Positions 8,555 to 17,424 of a DNA stretch of 64,000 nt are shown piece by piece (position 1 is the stretch's first letter; every line of letters starts with the position of its first letter). The DNA is taken from positions 6,581 to 70,580 of the forward strand of contig DASYRN010000184.1 of assembly GCA_036004365.1 (NCBI GenBank). Direction: 5' to 3'. The stretch is from DP-36 sp036004365 (lineage in GTDB: Bacteria; Desulfobacterota; Binatia; UBA9968). The position numbers and the translations under genes are program-made. The notes beneath the pieces are model-generated. The model was given only the letters and a program-made list of their open reading frames with translations. It did not search any database and had not been told where the DNA came from.

Positions 8555-9131
8555 GTTTTCTTTTCCTCCCTCGTACCGATCAGCAGACCGCTACAAGACC
8601 GGATTTTCTTGCTGACACTGCGGGCAGGTCGTGTATCAATCCCTCAGTGCAAAGTATTTGAAATAGCGCAAACGGGTCAAGTCTTTTGTTGTGTGTCGCA
8701 AGGGTCGGAAGCTCAAATGGCAGATCTCAGATTTCAGATTGGAATTTCCGAAGGGCTGCCGCATAACAGAGTAAGCTGCTGCCGGATAGCCTGAGTCACT
8801 TTTTTCTCTTCCCCCACCGACGATCGATCCTAGTTCTGAATTCTGACTTTTTGTTTCAGCCTAGGGTTAATTCGTCCTTTTTCTCGCACTCTGGGTAAAA
8901 TAAAGAAGTTAGGCATAGTAAAACAGCAACTTGTTTCAAAATTTTTCTAAAAATAACGAAATTTCTCTTGCCTAACGTCGTAAAATCAAATAGACGGTCA
9001 ATCATTGAAAAAATAAAATTACTGACCTGCTGATCGCGTTTAACCCGCGCTGAACTCAAATCACCTAGTAAGAGCAAATCACCGAGTGGGAGTGTGGACG
9101 GTGGATCTCAAAGACCCAAAGGAGGTATGGA
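8555..9131. other. Intergenic stretch with AT-rich block
   Basis: No convincing gene. The part at about 8870-9010 is clearly richer in A and T than its surroundings and holds several TAAAAT/AAATTTTT-like stretches, so it may contain the promoter of the FN3 protein gene at 9132. I see no RNA structure or repeat I can name. Confidence 0.5.
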
Positions 9132-10679
9132 ATGTATTGTTTTTCGTTTTTGCATCGGAAGCTCGTTCTCATCGCCTTGCTGTTAATGGCAGGACTAGGT
9201 TGGCAAGCTCGAGCTTACGCCGCGAGCCTTCGCATAAGTTGGAAGGATACCTCAACTAACGAGACCGGATTCAAGATTGAACGCCTCAGTGCCGGCGCCT
9301 TCATTCAGATCGGAGAAGTGGGGCCTAATGTTACATCCTACACGGACTCCCAAGTGACTGTAGGCACTACTTACTGCTATCGGGTGCGCGCGTTCAATTC
9401 TGCCGGATCTTCAAATCCTTCAAATCAGGCATGCGCTAACGCTACCGAAACCGGCGGCACCGTTTCCCTGGGAGAAACCCCGACGATTAGTTCTGGCACC
9501 GCTTCGCAGACAGCAGGTTCTAAAGCACAAACTGGGAATGGTTCCAGTACTATCTCAGCTTCGCAGGTCGCAGGTCGGTGGACCGACTACCGGGTTAGTA
9601 TGAAGATCCGGTCTACGGATGATGATTCGATCGGAGCGATGTTCCGCTACGTGGACGGCAGGAATTACTACCGGTTTTCATGGAATACCGATGCCGGCTT
9701 CCGCCGTTTGGAGAAGATCCAAAACAAAGTACCCACGGTGCTGGCCCAGGATACAGTGCCTTACGTGATTGGGAGGACTTACCAGTTGGAGATCGTTGCT
9801 CAGGGTCCGGTGTTGACTGTTCTGATTGACGGTGTCCGAGTCTTTTCCGTCACAGACTCAAGCTTTGATGGAGGCAGTATCGCCTTGTATTCCTACTACA
9901 ATCAAGGGAGCAGCTTTGACGATGTTGTGGTGCAGGATCTTGCCGCAGGAGCTGTCTTGCTTTCGAACAATTTCAACGACGGCAATTTTGTCGGTTGGAC
10001 GATTATCGATGAGGGTGCAGACCAAGGTCCTTCCGCATGGTCGGCCAATAGCAGAGCCCTTGTGCAGAGCAGGGATATCGGCTCTAAGACTACTGGCCAG
10101 TTTGGCACCTACGCGCTGTACACGAAGGGTAGCTGGACAGACTATCGGGTTACGCTGAAGATGCGATCGTCTGATAATAATAGCATCGGGGCGATGTTCC
10201 GCTACGTAGACAACAAAAATTTCTACCGGTTTTCATGGAATGTCCAAGAGGGATTGCGTCGTTTGGAGAAAGTTCAGAACGGCGTGCCTACAGTGCTGGC
10301 CAAGGATTCGGTACGTTATGTTGTCGGGAGCACTTACCAGTTGGAGGCTCTTGTTCAAGGTTCGGTGCTGAATGTCCTCATTGATGGTGCGCCGGTCTTT
10401 TCCGTCAGAGACTCGAGCTTCAACGGAGGAACAATCGCCTTGTATTCTGGCTACAATCAAGGGAGCCTCTTTGATGATGTTGTGGTGCAGGATCTTGCCA
10501 CGGGAGCTATGTTGCTCTCGGAAAATTTCAACGACGGCGATTTTACCGGTTGGACGATCATCGATGAGGGCACGGAGGAGGGTCTTTCCATATGGTCAGC
10601 CAAGAGTGGAGCCCTTGTGCAGAACAGGGATATCGGCTCTAGGACTACTGGTCAGTTTGGCACCTATGCGCTGTACTAA
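9132..10679 (+). CDS. Secreted protein: FN3 domain plus 2.3 long repeats, C-terminally truncated
   Basis: A 515-residue protein with a signal peptide (about residues 1-31, ending ARAYA) and a fibronectin type III domain (about 34-105, SWKDTSTNETGFKIER ... YRVRAFNSAGSSNPSN). After a Ser/Thr-rich linker come concanavalin-like beta-rich repeats of 185 residues: a partial one (about 146-270), a full one (271-455), and a third that stops after 60 residues (456-515). Where repeat 2 continues as TKGSWTDYR, repeat 3 meets two stop codons and an element A copy. AAAGGAGG precedes the ATG. Probably surface or extracellular carbohydrate binding. The truncation is seen; the role is inferred. Confidence 0.83.
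   Translation: MYCFSFLHRKLVLIALLLMAGLGWQARAYAASLRISWKDTSTNETGFKIERLSAGAFIQIGEVGPNVTSYTDSQVTVGTTYCYRVRAFNSAGSSNPSNQACANATETGGTVSLGETPTISSGTASQTAGSKAQTGNGSSTISASQVAGRWTDYRVSMKIRSTDDDSIGAMFRYVDGRNYYRFSWNTDAGFRRLEKIQNKVPTVLAQDTVPYVIGRTYQLEIVAQGPVLTVLIDGVRVFSVTDSSFDGGSIALYSYYNQGSSFDDVVVQDLAAGAVLLSNNFNDGNFVGWTIIDEGADQGPSAWSANSRALVQSRDIGSKTTGQFGTYALYTKGSWTDYRVTLKMRSSDNNSIGAMFRYVDNKNFYRFSWNVQEGLRRLEKVQNGVPTVLAKDSVRYVVGSTYQLEALVQGSVLNVLIDGAPVFSVRDSSFNGGTIALYSGYNQGSLFDDVVVQDLATGAMLLSENFNDGDFTGWTIIDEGTEEGLSIWSAKSGALVQNRDIGSRTTGQFGTYALY
9942..10676 (+). repeat. Tandem DNA repeat inside the FN3 gene
   Basis: A 555-nt unit (9942-10496) begins again at 10497 and is cut at 10676. A partial earlier unit covers about 9567-9941. 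Long stretches such as GCGATGTTCCGCTACGT and GGCACCTAYGCGCTGTAC are nearly identical between units, so the duplications look recent enough to recombine. Confidence 0.85.
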
Positions 10680-10680
10680 T

Positions 10681-10738
10681 AAGGGAGGATGAAATTCAAA
10701 AAGGCCTGCGGGTCTCTCGACCCCGGATCTTTTTATTT
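10681..10738 (+). terminator. Element A, copy 4: terminator at the truncated 3' end of the FN3 gene
   Basis: GGGAGGATGAAATTCAAAAAGGCC is a shortened form of the element A junction, with GTAGGTCGC..GGATTTA lost. It is followed by the hairpin GGCCTGCGGGTC/GACCCCGGATC and a T-run (about 10698-10737). It begins exactly where repeat 3 of the FN3 protein is interrupted. Confidence 0.75.
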
Positions 10739-10749
10739 GCTGTGGATGC

Positions 10750-11325
10750 CTATCCTGCGAACTTGCTATCCTCGGATCGAAGCGTGCGGAATGTGATTGA
10801 ATAGCGAAGCGCTTTTGTGGTCGGGATGCTGTGCTGCCATCTGGATCTGGCCTCGCCGCGAAGCACATAAGCTGAACGCGGCTCGACGACAAGCGAGGCA
10901 CGTTGGTTTCGCTTCGGGCCTGAGCGGAGACGGAAACGACATGGCGAGAGCGCGAGACAGCTATTTATAATGCCGAAAACCGAAGCATCACGGTGCCAGC
11001 CGATCCCGGCTCCCGGGGAGTACTCTGTGATCAAGGCCTCAACCAACCGATTGGGCTCCAAGCGGGCCAGCCTTTGTGCTCGCTCTTTCAACGAAAGGAG
11101 AAATGGTGGAATAGGCGGACCGGGCTCAATCTGCCAGGTTTCGTAGCCGTAGAGCCAACCGAAATGAGCTACCCTCCGTCGCGCGACAACACCGCGCAAC
11201 CTGACCTCAGAAAACGATATTTCCCGAACTTGTTGCAAGAGCTTTTGCTCTTCACTCTCGGTTAGAAAATTTGCTTGGTAAGCAAATCCTTCCGGCAGAT
11301 CGATGGCCATTTTCTTCAACTGCAC
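10750..11325 (-). CDS. alkB: AlkB-like 2-oxoglutarate/Fe(II)-dependent DNA dealkylase
   Basis: A 191-residue protein matching the AlkB family, which removes methyl groups from 1-methyladenine and 3-methylcytosine by oxidation. The iron ligands His111 and Asp113 (GWHRDA) and His165 (WQHSIP), and the 2-oxoglutarate-binding Arg174 and Arg180 (RYSITFRT), are present. The shorter form without an N-terminal extension resembles bacterial AlkB homologues of the ALKBH4/8-like type. It faces the FN3 gene tail to tail. Other alkylation-repair genes (Ada/AlkA, Ogt) are 8 kb away, not in one operon. Confidence 0.87.
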   Translation of the reverse strand: MQLKKMAIDLPEGFAYQANFLTESEEQKLLQQVREISFSEVRLRGVVARRRVAHFGWLYGYETWQIEPGPPIPPFLLSLKERAQRLARLEPNRLVEALITEYSPGAGIGWHRDASVFGIINSCLALSPCRFRLRSGPKRNQRASLVVEPRSAYVLRGEARSRWQHSIPTTKALRYSITFRTLRSEDSKFAG

Positions 11326-11527
11326 GTACGTTTTACTGAAAGTAAACCAGCCGCAGTGTCGTGCTTCAAGCGTACAAATTATTGAGGGACGACGCCGGAA
11401 TCAAGGAAGATGAAGTGAGCGAACGGGCGGTACTACTGGGGAACGTGAGAGTCAAGAGATCGATGATTGAAATAGTCCCACCGGGGCTGACGACGGTATT
11501 TCAAAATTCGAACGTCAGTTTCGTTAA

Positions 11528-11935
11528 AAAGGCTGTACGCCATCTTTCCGACGGCCGTTCAAAGCCGATGTTGATATCGACATCGAGGATGGCGAAATTG
11601 AGGTGGAGGCTACCTTTACCCTCGGCGCGGGTAGCAACGGACTTGATCTCGCCACAGAAACGGTCAGCCTCCAAGTGACGGGTGGCAGCGGAGCATTCTC
11701 CATGACAATACCAGCGGGCTCCTTCAAGGCGGATAAGAGCGGGGGGTTTAAGTTCCAAGGAACTATCAACAGGGTGAGGTTAGAAGCGTCGATCCGGCCG
11801 TTGCGCGGCGGCGCCTTCGAGTTCGAGGCGGAGACTGAAGGCGCGAATCTGAAAGGCATGGCGAACCCCGTAACCGTGAGCCTCACCATTGGCGATGACG
11901 GCGGCAGCAGAGCGGTCAGAGCCAAGATCGAGTAG
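11528..11935 (+). pseudogene. Fragment of a beta-rich secreted-type protein, N-terminus missing
   Basis: An open frame begins right after a TAA at 11525-11527 and runs to 11935. It has no good start codon: the first candidate is GTG 11603, deep inside the conserved part, with no fitting ribosome site. The translated part (about 135 residues with motifs such as FTLGAGSNGLD, SMTIPAGSFK and NPVTVSLTIGDDGG) resembles repeated beta-sandwich modules common in secreted proteins of deltaproteobacterial and related genomes. I read it as the 3' end of a gene that lost its beginning. A short real gene starting at 11603 cannot be excluded. Confidence 0.55.
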
Positions 11936-12050
11936 AAGGAGAAAAAGGGGCCGCCTCAGTACAAGACGAGGGACGACGTGCGCGAATGGGAACTCCAGGC
12001 ATCCCGTATGACCGGGTAATTGAGTGCTCCGCGGTTTTCCATAACCCCTC

Positions 12051-13076
12051 CTAGCCGTTCCAGCCGTAGAGTCTCATGGCGTTGGCGCGCATGATTTTGT
12101 CTTTCTGCCTGTCTGATATATCTTTTCTGCCCATCACCGTAGACACCATGTACGGGAAGCTGCCGTCCCAGTGGGGGTAGTCGGAAGCGAACAGGATCGC
12201 ATCTTCTCCGATCCGCTCCATCACGTAGGGAAGCGTGCTTTCTTCCGGTTCGGTGGCATAGAACCAATTTCCTCGTACCATATACTCGCTGGGTTTGGCT
12301 TTGAGCAGCGGGGCTTCGCACTGCCGTTTTTCCCATTCCTCGTCCATTCGGTCCATCCAGTAAGGAACCCAACCGCAGCCGCACTCCAGAAAAGCAACGC
12401 GCAAGTCCGGAAACCTTTCCGGCACGCCTCCATAGACCAACGCGGCGCAATCAAGCAGGGTTTCAAAAGGCCGGCCGATGGTATGGCGGAACAAAAAAGT
12501 GTCGAAGCGGATCTCGCCGGCGGGTCCCTGGCGCGAGTTGTGAATCAGCAGCGGGGCCTTGAGTCTTTGGAGCTCTTCGTAAATGGGCCAGTACATCGGT
12601 TGCCCGATATGTTCTTTCATGCCGAACGTGCCCACGGTGATTCCGACCAAGCCGAGCTTTGTGATCGCGCGGTTCGCTTCGGCCACGGCGGCGGGCACAT
12701 CCTGGAACGGGACTAGAGCGACGCCTTTGAGACGAGGGCTCTCTGCGCAGATGCTCGCGACCCAGTTGTTGTAGGCGCGGCAAAACGCCGCCGCGTAATC
12801 CTTCTCCGGCAGCTGCGTCACGCCGAAGCCGCCGGTGGGAAAGAGCACTGAAACATCGATTTTCTCCGTGTCCATGTCGCGCAGGCGGCTTGGCACGTCG
12901 GTAATATTCAAACCGAGCTTTCCGTACATGCTCGAATCCCAGACGTCGTTGGGAAGGAGCGCGCCCTGGCGCCTGCAGTACGGCTCTTCCATAAAACTAC
13001 GGATATCCGCGTCTCGGTCTCTGACGTGGCCGTCGGCATCGATGATCTTTACACTTTCCAGATTCGGGCGTGCCAT
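12051..13076 (-). CDS. Amidohydrolase family 2 (ACMSD-like) metal-dependent hydrolase or decarboxylase
   Basis: A 341-residue TIM-barrel protein of the amidohydrolase_2 family, which includes ACMSD and gamma-resorcylate-type decarboxylases. The metal-binding DADGHV motif (His17) is at the N-terminus, LLIHNS and FLECGCGWVPYW in the middle, and ASDYPHWDG near the end holds the catalytic Asp. An AAGGAGGG ribosome site precedes the ATG. Related proteins are at 23299-24393 and 57077-58228, so this organism has expanded the family. Substrate unknown, probably an aromatic or cyclic carboxylate. Confidence 0.86.
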   Translation of the reverse strand: MARPNLESVKIIDADGHVRDRDADIRSFMEEPYCRRQGALLPNDVWDSSMYGKLGLNITDVPSRLRDMDTEKIDVSVLFPTGGFGVTQLPEKDYAAAFCRAYNNWVASICAESPRLKGVALVPFQDVPAAVAEANRAITKLGLVGITVGTFGMKEHIGQPMYWPIYEELQRLKAPLLIHNSRQGPAGEIRFDTFLFRHTIGRPFETLLDCAALVYGGVPERFPDLRVAFLECGCGWVPYWMDRMDEEWEKRQCEAPLLKAKPSEYMVRGNWFYATEPEESTLPYVMERIGEDAILFASDYPHWDGSFPYMVSTVMGRKDISDRQKDKIMRANAMRLYGWNG

Positions 13077-13269
13077 GTCTCCCTCCTTAGTTAAACCTGG
13101 TCTCTAACCGCCTTCATGCAAGCGTTCCACTTTCAGCCAACGAATTACCATAGCCGCAGCCGGGAGATCAATGGTCGTTGACGCTTTCTTGTCCCACGGC
13201 GCGGTTTACGATGGCGGAGTCACATCTGTAGCCGCAGTCCCGACCGACGGATCTTCTTGTTTCCCCTCA

Positions 13270-13300
13270 TTGATCCGTTGCGCGCAGCTGCGTATATAAT
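13270..13300 (+). promoter_or_regulatory. Putative sigma70-type promoter for the YceI gene
   Basis: TTGATC at 13270-13275, then TATATA at 13293-13298 (17-nt spacer) or TATAAT at 13295-13300 (19-nt spacer). The start codon at 13338 lies about 38 nt downstream. Confidence 0.5.
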
Positions 13301-13337
13301 TGGTGAAAGAACGGGTTTCTCTGGGGAGGACTCAACT

Positions 13338-13892
13338 GTGGCTAAATGGGTATTCGAGCCGGGGCATACGGCGGCGGAATTTAGCGCGCGTCACATGATG
13401 GTCACCTATGTGCGCGGTCACTTCAAAAACGTCCGAGGCACTCTCTTTTTCGATCTTGCCAATCCTCGCGCTTCTTCCGTCGAAGTCACGATCGACGCGG
13501 CCGGAATCTGGACAGGTGAACTGGACCGGGACGCTCATCTTCGGAGCGCGGACTTTCTCGACGTGGAAAAACATCCCAAGATCACGTTCAGAGGGAATCA
13601 CGTCGAGCTTACTGGAGCGACCGACGCGGTTTTTACCGGCGAGTTGACGATTCGGGGAATCACTCGCACCGTGGCCCTTCGCGTTCGTTACTTGGGTCAG
13701 TGGCAAACTCCCTGGTGGGAAGACGGCGTTGACAAGGGTCCAAAGACCCGGGCAGGGTTTGTGGCCACCACCACAATCGACCGGTTCGACTACGACGTGA
13801 GTTGGAACGCCCCTTTGGAGAACGCGGGAGTCGTAGTCGGCAAAGAAATTGAAATCACCATCGATGCGGAAGCGATCCTGGAAGAACTTTGA
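13338..13892 (+). CDS. YceI family protein
   Basis: A 184-residue protein with the YceI/lipocalin-like pattern: WVFEPGHTAAEFSARHMM at the start, then SVEVTIDAAGIWTG, HLRSADFLDVEKHPKITF and LTIRGITRTVAL. YceI proteins bind isoprenoid-type lipids in a beta barrel. Most are periplasmic, but this one has no signal peptide, so it may be cytoplasmic. The open frame starts at 13257. GTG 13338 is chosen because GGGGAGGA lies 7 nt before it and because the family motif begins right there. A terminator follows within 40 nt. Confidence 0.85.
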   Translation: MAKWVFEPGHTAAEFSARHMMVTYVRGHFKNVRGTLFFDLANPRASSVEVTIDAAGIWTGELDRDAHLRSADFLDVEKHPKITFRGNHVELTGATDAVFTGELTIRGITRTVALRVRYLGQWQTPWWEDGVDKGPKTRAGFVATTTIDRFDYDVSWNAPLENAGVVVGKEIEITIDAEAILEEL

Positions 13893-13929
13893 TTCGTTGC
13901 GGGATAAGGTTAGGTAACTCAAAAACTCT

Positions 13930-13968
13930 CAAAGGCCCGGTTCTAAAGAGCTCGGGCCTTTTTGTTTT
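13930..13968 (+). terminator. Intrinsic terminator after YceI (element A terminator part, copy 5)
   Basis: The hairpin AAAGGCCCGGTTCT...AGAGCTCGGGCCTTTTTG has the same stem as the element A copies, preceded by a short ACTCAAAAACTCTCAA stretch. Confidence 0.85.
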
Positions 13969-13970
13969 GC

Positions 13971-14000
13971 TTGACGCTCTCCACAAGTTCGGCCTATTTT
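13971..14000 (+). promoter_or_regulatory. Promoter-like sequence directly after the terminator
   Basis: TTGACG at 13971-13976, an 18-nt spacer and TATTTT at 13995-14000, only 3 nt after the T-run of the terminator. The remaining gap up to the cyclase gene at 14314 holds no gene I can support. Its distance from that gene (about 310 nt) is long. Confidence 0.45.
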
Positions 14001-14313
14001 GGGACCGTTTTTCTTTAAGCCGAGCCCATCTTTTCGCCTCGATCGTCCAGATCGTGCCGTAACAATTTGGAGTTCACCGCATCTCCGCCGGATTAAGCCA
14101 AAAGGTCAGGGTTCTCGCTGCTTTTTTATCGTTGATTAGAGAAAGTAAACCTGTCCCCTTCTTTCGGCTCAGGTGGATCATGGATAATTTAGTATTGTTC
14201 ATCCCCTCACGGGTCGGGTCTGGCGGACTTTTCGCACCAAACTGACGGATGAAAAAGGTTCGGCCATCTGTTGTTTGCACGGATGTGGAGCTGTTGTAGA
14301 ATGACGAACCAGC

Positions 14314-15534
14314 ATGGACAACGCCCAATTTGCTGAGCTAGCCGCCTGGATTACCGAAGCGGGCTTGGCCGGTCAGACCGAAACGGCAACGCTTGAAGGT
14401 TTTTGCGAGCGCGCCTTGGCTTTCGATCTGCCGCTCGCCCGCGCGACCGTCCTCATCGACACGTTGCATCCGATTTACGAAGGCCGCGTCTTCACGTGGG
14501 AACGCGAAAAAAAGGAGACGACGCTCACCGAGTATGGCCGAAGCGACGAAGCCGAGCACTCCGAACGGTGGCTGCGGAGTCCGTTCTACTGTCTCGCGGA
14601 ATCCGGGGAGCCGCTCCTCAGGCGATGGCTAACCACGGAGACTGAGAACGAATTTCCTATACTATCTGATCTGCGGGCGGCCGGCATGACCGAGTACGTA
14701 GCGCTGGCGAACCGGTTCGCCGCGGAAGGGATCATCGGCGACATGGATTGCGTTTATTCGTCTTGGGCTACGGACGCTTCCCGAGGCTTCCGCGATGCCG
14801 ATGTCAGCGATCTTTGCCGGCTCATGCCCTTGCTAGCGCTCACGGTGAAATCGGCGTCGTTGAGCCGTATCGCCGAAACTCTGGTCCAGACGTATCTCGG
14901 CCGCGACGCCGGGCGGCGAGTTCTTGAAGGCCGCATCGCGCGCGGCATCGCGGACCGGATAGAAGCCGTCTTGTGGTTCAGCGACCTCCGCAGCTACACG
15001 CGGATCACCGATACGGCGGCTCCCGGGCAGATTATCCCTCTACTAAACGATTACGCCGACGCCATCATTTCCGCCATTCACGAGCAGGAGGGCGACGTCC
15101 TGAAACTCATGGGCGACGGCGTGCTGGCGATATTCCCGGCGAAGGATCGGGGCCTCGCCTGCCACGCAGCGCTTGCCGCCGCTGCCGCGGCTCGCCGTGC
15201 GGTTTCGATGGTGAATGGGCGCCGGACTGCCGAGGGTCTGCCCACCACGGACATGTATCTCGGTCTTCACGTCGGCGAAGTGTTCTACGGCAACATTGGC
15301 AGCAAGGAACGACTCGATTTCACAGTCGTCGGTCCAGCCGTCAATGAAGTAAGCCGGATTGCCGCCATGTGCCGCTCCGTCGATCAGCCGCTGCTCGTCT
15401 CTTCCGCCTTTGCCTCAGCGATCGGCGAACCCAAGAGCCGCCTCGTCTCGGTCGGGCGCTTCGCGCTGCGCGGCGTCGGACGCCCCCAGGACCTATTTAC
15501 GCTCGATCCAGATGCTCCTGATGACCACATTTAA
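14314..15534 (+). CDS. Class III adenylate/guanylate cyclase, cytosolic, with N-terminal GAF-like region
   Basis: A 406-residue protein. Residues 1-195 form an unassigned, probably sensory region of GAF-like size. Residues 215-395 are a class III nucleotide cyclase domain with metal-binding Asp224 (WFSDLRSYT) and Asp268 (KLMGDGVLAIF), Lys264 and Asp335 (ERLDFTVVG) for base recognition, and Asn344 and Arg348 (NEVSR) for the transition state. It should therefore be active, and the Lys/Asp pair favours ATP. No membrane segment is seen. A second cyclase, fused to a receiver domain, is at 47336-48451. No strong ribosome site precedes the ATG. Confidence 0.83.
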   Translation: MDNAQFAELAAWITEAGLAGQTETATLEGFCERALAFDLPLARATVLIDTLHPIYEGRVFTWEREKKETTLTEYGRSDEAEHSERWLRSPFYCLAESGEPLLRRWLTTETENEFPILSDLRAAGMTEYVALANRFAAEGIIGDMDCVYSSWATDASRGFRDADVSDLCRLMPLLALTVKSASLSRIAETLVQTYLGRDAGRRVLEGRIARGIADRIEAVLWFSDLRSYTRITDTAAPGQIIPLLNDYADAIISAIHEQEGDVLKLMGDGVLAIFPAKDRGLACHAALAAAAAARRAVSMVNGRRTAEGLPTTDMYLGLHVGEVFYGNIGSKERLDFTVVGPAVNEVSRIAAMCRSVDQPLLVSSAFASAIGEPKSRLVSVGRFALRGVGRPQDLFTLDPDAPDDHI

Positions 15535-15590
15535 AAGGATGAAGGATAAGGGATGAAGGATGAAAGGCGTGGTGTCAGACTTGCCTAAGT
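15535..15590. repeat. Degenerate GGATGAA short repeats
   Basis: Seven-to-eight-base units (AGGATGAAGGATAAGGGATGAAGGATGAA in pieces) directly after the cyclase stop. The reverse-complement form, CATCCTTCATCCTT, is found at 45230-45256, 45765-45800 and 47270-47290. Confidence 0.7.
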
Positions 15591-15596
15591 CAACTC

Positions 15597-15760
15597 TTAA
15601 GCCCTCCAGCGCCACGCTATCAGTTTTTAGTTTTGAATTTTGATTTTTTAGTTACATTCCAAACTCAGAACTCATAACTCAAAACTGGATATGGGAGTAG
15701 GTCGCCGCTGGATTTAAAATTCAAAGGCACGGGGGGCCGAGACCCCCGGGCCTTCTTGTT
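15597..15760 (+). repeat. Element A, copy 6: full form with both 5S-like flanks and terminator
   Basis: TTAAGCCCTCCAGCGCC at 15597-15613 matches the conserved central part of 5S rRNA. Then come about 75 nt of degenerate TTTTTAGTTTTGAA / ACTCAGAACTCATAACTCAA repeats, then ATGGGAGTAGGTCGCCGC at 15691-15708 (5S 3' part), GATTTAAAATTC and a hairpin with T-run (15724-15760). Confidence 0.82.
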
Positions 15761-15934
15761 TGGCTTGAGGAAAGCCTGGAACCTTGAGTAATCTTCAACT
15801 TCCGTTGTATGAATCTTGCCGTCTGAGGCAGCAAACCGTTGGCAGTTGCAAGGAAAACAATCGAAAGTAAGGATCTGACGCATCGCCGTGCTTTGAGCAA
15901 AACATCGGCCTTTTAACTCTACCTTGTCCTCGCC

Positions 15935-16501
15935 ATGGCCCTGGCGGTTGGATGTGCGCCCGTCAACACCGATCCCGGCTCCGAGGTGGAAAGAACGTGG
16001 CAGCAAGCCCTGGTATTCTTTCCGAAGAGATTCTCCTATCTAAGGCCCTCTGAAATCTCGGTGCGCGATCCACATCCGACCGTTGTCTATCTCCATGGGT
16101 GCACGGGCATTACAGGCCAAGACATATTTTGGGCAACGACGCTCGCTCAAGCCGGATACGCGGTGGTCATGCCTAACAGTTTTGCACGCCACCATCGTCG
16201 GAAGAATTGCAATCCGCGCATGACCAGCATGGGATTATTTCCGGAAGCTCTTCGGATGCGCGACGAGGAGATCCGGCACGCTGTGGCGATGCTTCAATCA
16301 TCGCCATGGGTGGACGTGAAGAATCTTTTTCTCATGGGGCACAGCGAAGGTGGGGCGGCGGTATCACGGTGGTACGGTCATGGGTTTAAGGCTCTGATTA
16401 TCTCGGGCAATGAGTGTAGGGCTGGAATACCCGCACCGCATGGGGCAGCCATACTTGCGGTCGAAGTTTTGTGCCCGACTTGCATAACTTTGCCAACTTG
16501 A
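15935..16501 (+). pseudogene. Dienelactone-hydrolase-like alpha/beta hydrolase, damaged at both ends
   Basis: A 188-residue frame. The middle is a good alpha/beta hydrolase: VVYLHGCTG (oxyanion region, about residues 50-58) and the nucleophile elbow GHSEGG. The front is reduced to MALAVGCAPV, a lipobox without the charged start and most of the signal helix, and the frame upstream is closed by TAA after only seven more codons. At the end the protein leaves the family pattern after HGAAILAV and stops within about a dozen residues, so the strand carrying the catalytic His is lost. It is probably a decayed lipoprotein hydrolase; a sequencing error near 16450 could explain the tail. Confidence 0.6.
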
Positions 16502-16569
16502 TCGATCGCCGAACTGTGCCACCGCCGACCGACCTCATACGGTCGCCATAAACGAAAGTTTGTTGGGTG

Positions 16570-17424
16570 ATGTATAAACGGCCAACACTGCCGCTAGGCA
16601 GTAGAGTGTTTTTCGTCTTTCTTTTAGGTTCCGTTGTGGGCTGCGCTACGATTAAGCCTTCCGACTCGAATTATTTTGCGATCCATTCAGAATCAGCCGC
16701 TTTAAACCCGAAGCAGGTCGAGCAGATCGCGCGTCGGCTGGACCAAGCCGCGGAGGATGTGAGTAAGTTTCTTGGATTTAGCTACGATTTCGAAAGAAAG
16801 GGGAAGATCTATGTGGAAATAAAGCCTGGAGTTGGGGTTTCTCATACCACTCCGGATCTCGGAATTGTATTCTACGCATCGGCGGCCGCTCAGGGCCGCG
16901 TTTTAGTGCATGAGGTTACTCATATCGTGACCGGCAGGCATGAGGATTTTTTCATACGTCATCTGGATGCGCCGTACATGGAAGAGAAATTCGGGAGTAT
17001 CCTTTCTTTCCCTACGTGTGGGTACTCGCTTGATCTCTGGGCCGCGGCCTATTTATCGACAAATAGATTAGTTCCGTTGGATCAGATGTCACCCAATAGT
17101 TCGGACTGGGGTTATGCGCTGGATCGAGCCCGTAAAGTAACCTATGTCGCTAATCCCCACAGGCAGCACTTGTCTTACACGGTGGCTGGCTCTTTCGGAA
17201 AATATTTGATCGAAAGGTACGGCGCCGGGATGTTCAAGGAGTTTCATGCCCGAGGTTTCAGGGCCTGGAATGAGGTGTACAAAAAGCCGCTTAAATCTCT
17301 TGAAGGAGAGTGGAGGGATAACTTGAGGGCGTTGCTCGAAAGAGAAACCAACACAGTTAAAAGTCTTGTGTCCTTTTTGAGCACGCCTGGCCCTTGCTTG
17401 GCGGCGTTGCAATCACGGAGATAA
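16570..17424 (+). CDS. Lipoprotein zinc metallopeptidase-like protein (HExxH)
   Basis: A 284-residue protein with a lipobox (LGSVVGC, Cys25) and a zincin motif, HEVTHIV (His114, Glu115, His118), followed by an EEKFG helix that may give the third zinc ligand, as in the peptidase MA family. The C-terminal helical part (YLIERYGAGMFKEFH) also fits that family. ATG 16570 is preferred over the GTG one codon earlier. It is expected at the inner face of the outer membrane or in the periplasm. Substrate unknown. Confidence 0.75.
   Translation: MYKRPTLPLGSRVFFVFLLGSVVGCATIKPSDSNYFAIHSESAALNPKQVEQIARRLDQAAEDVSKFLGFSYDFERKGKIYVEIKPGVGVSHTTPDLGIVFYASAAAQGRVLVHEVTHIVTGRHEDFFIRHLDAPYMEEKFGSILSFPTCGYSLDLWAAAYLSTNRLVPLDQMSPNSSDWGYALDRARKVTYVANPHRQHLSYTVAGSFGKYLIERYGAGMFKEFHARGFRAWNEVYKKPLKSLEGEWRDNLRALLERETNTVKSLVSFLSTPGPCLAALQSRR

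Noticed and set aside
8856..9077. Minus-strand 73-codon ORF in the AT-rich gap
   Set aside because: No ribosome site, no family resemblance; low GC content makes chance frames likely.
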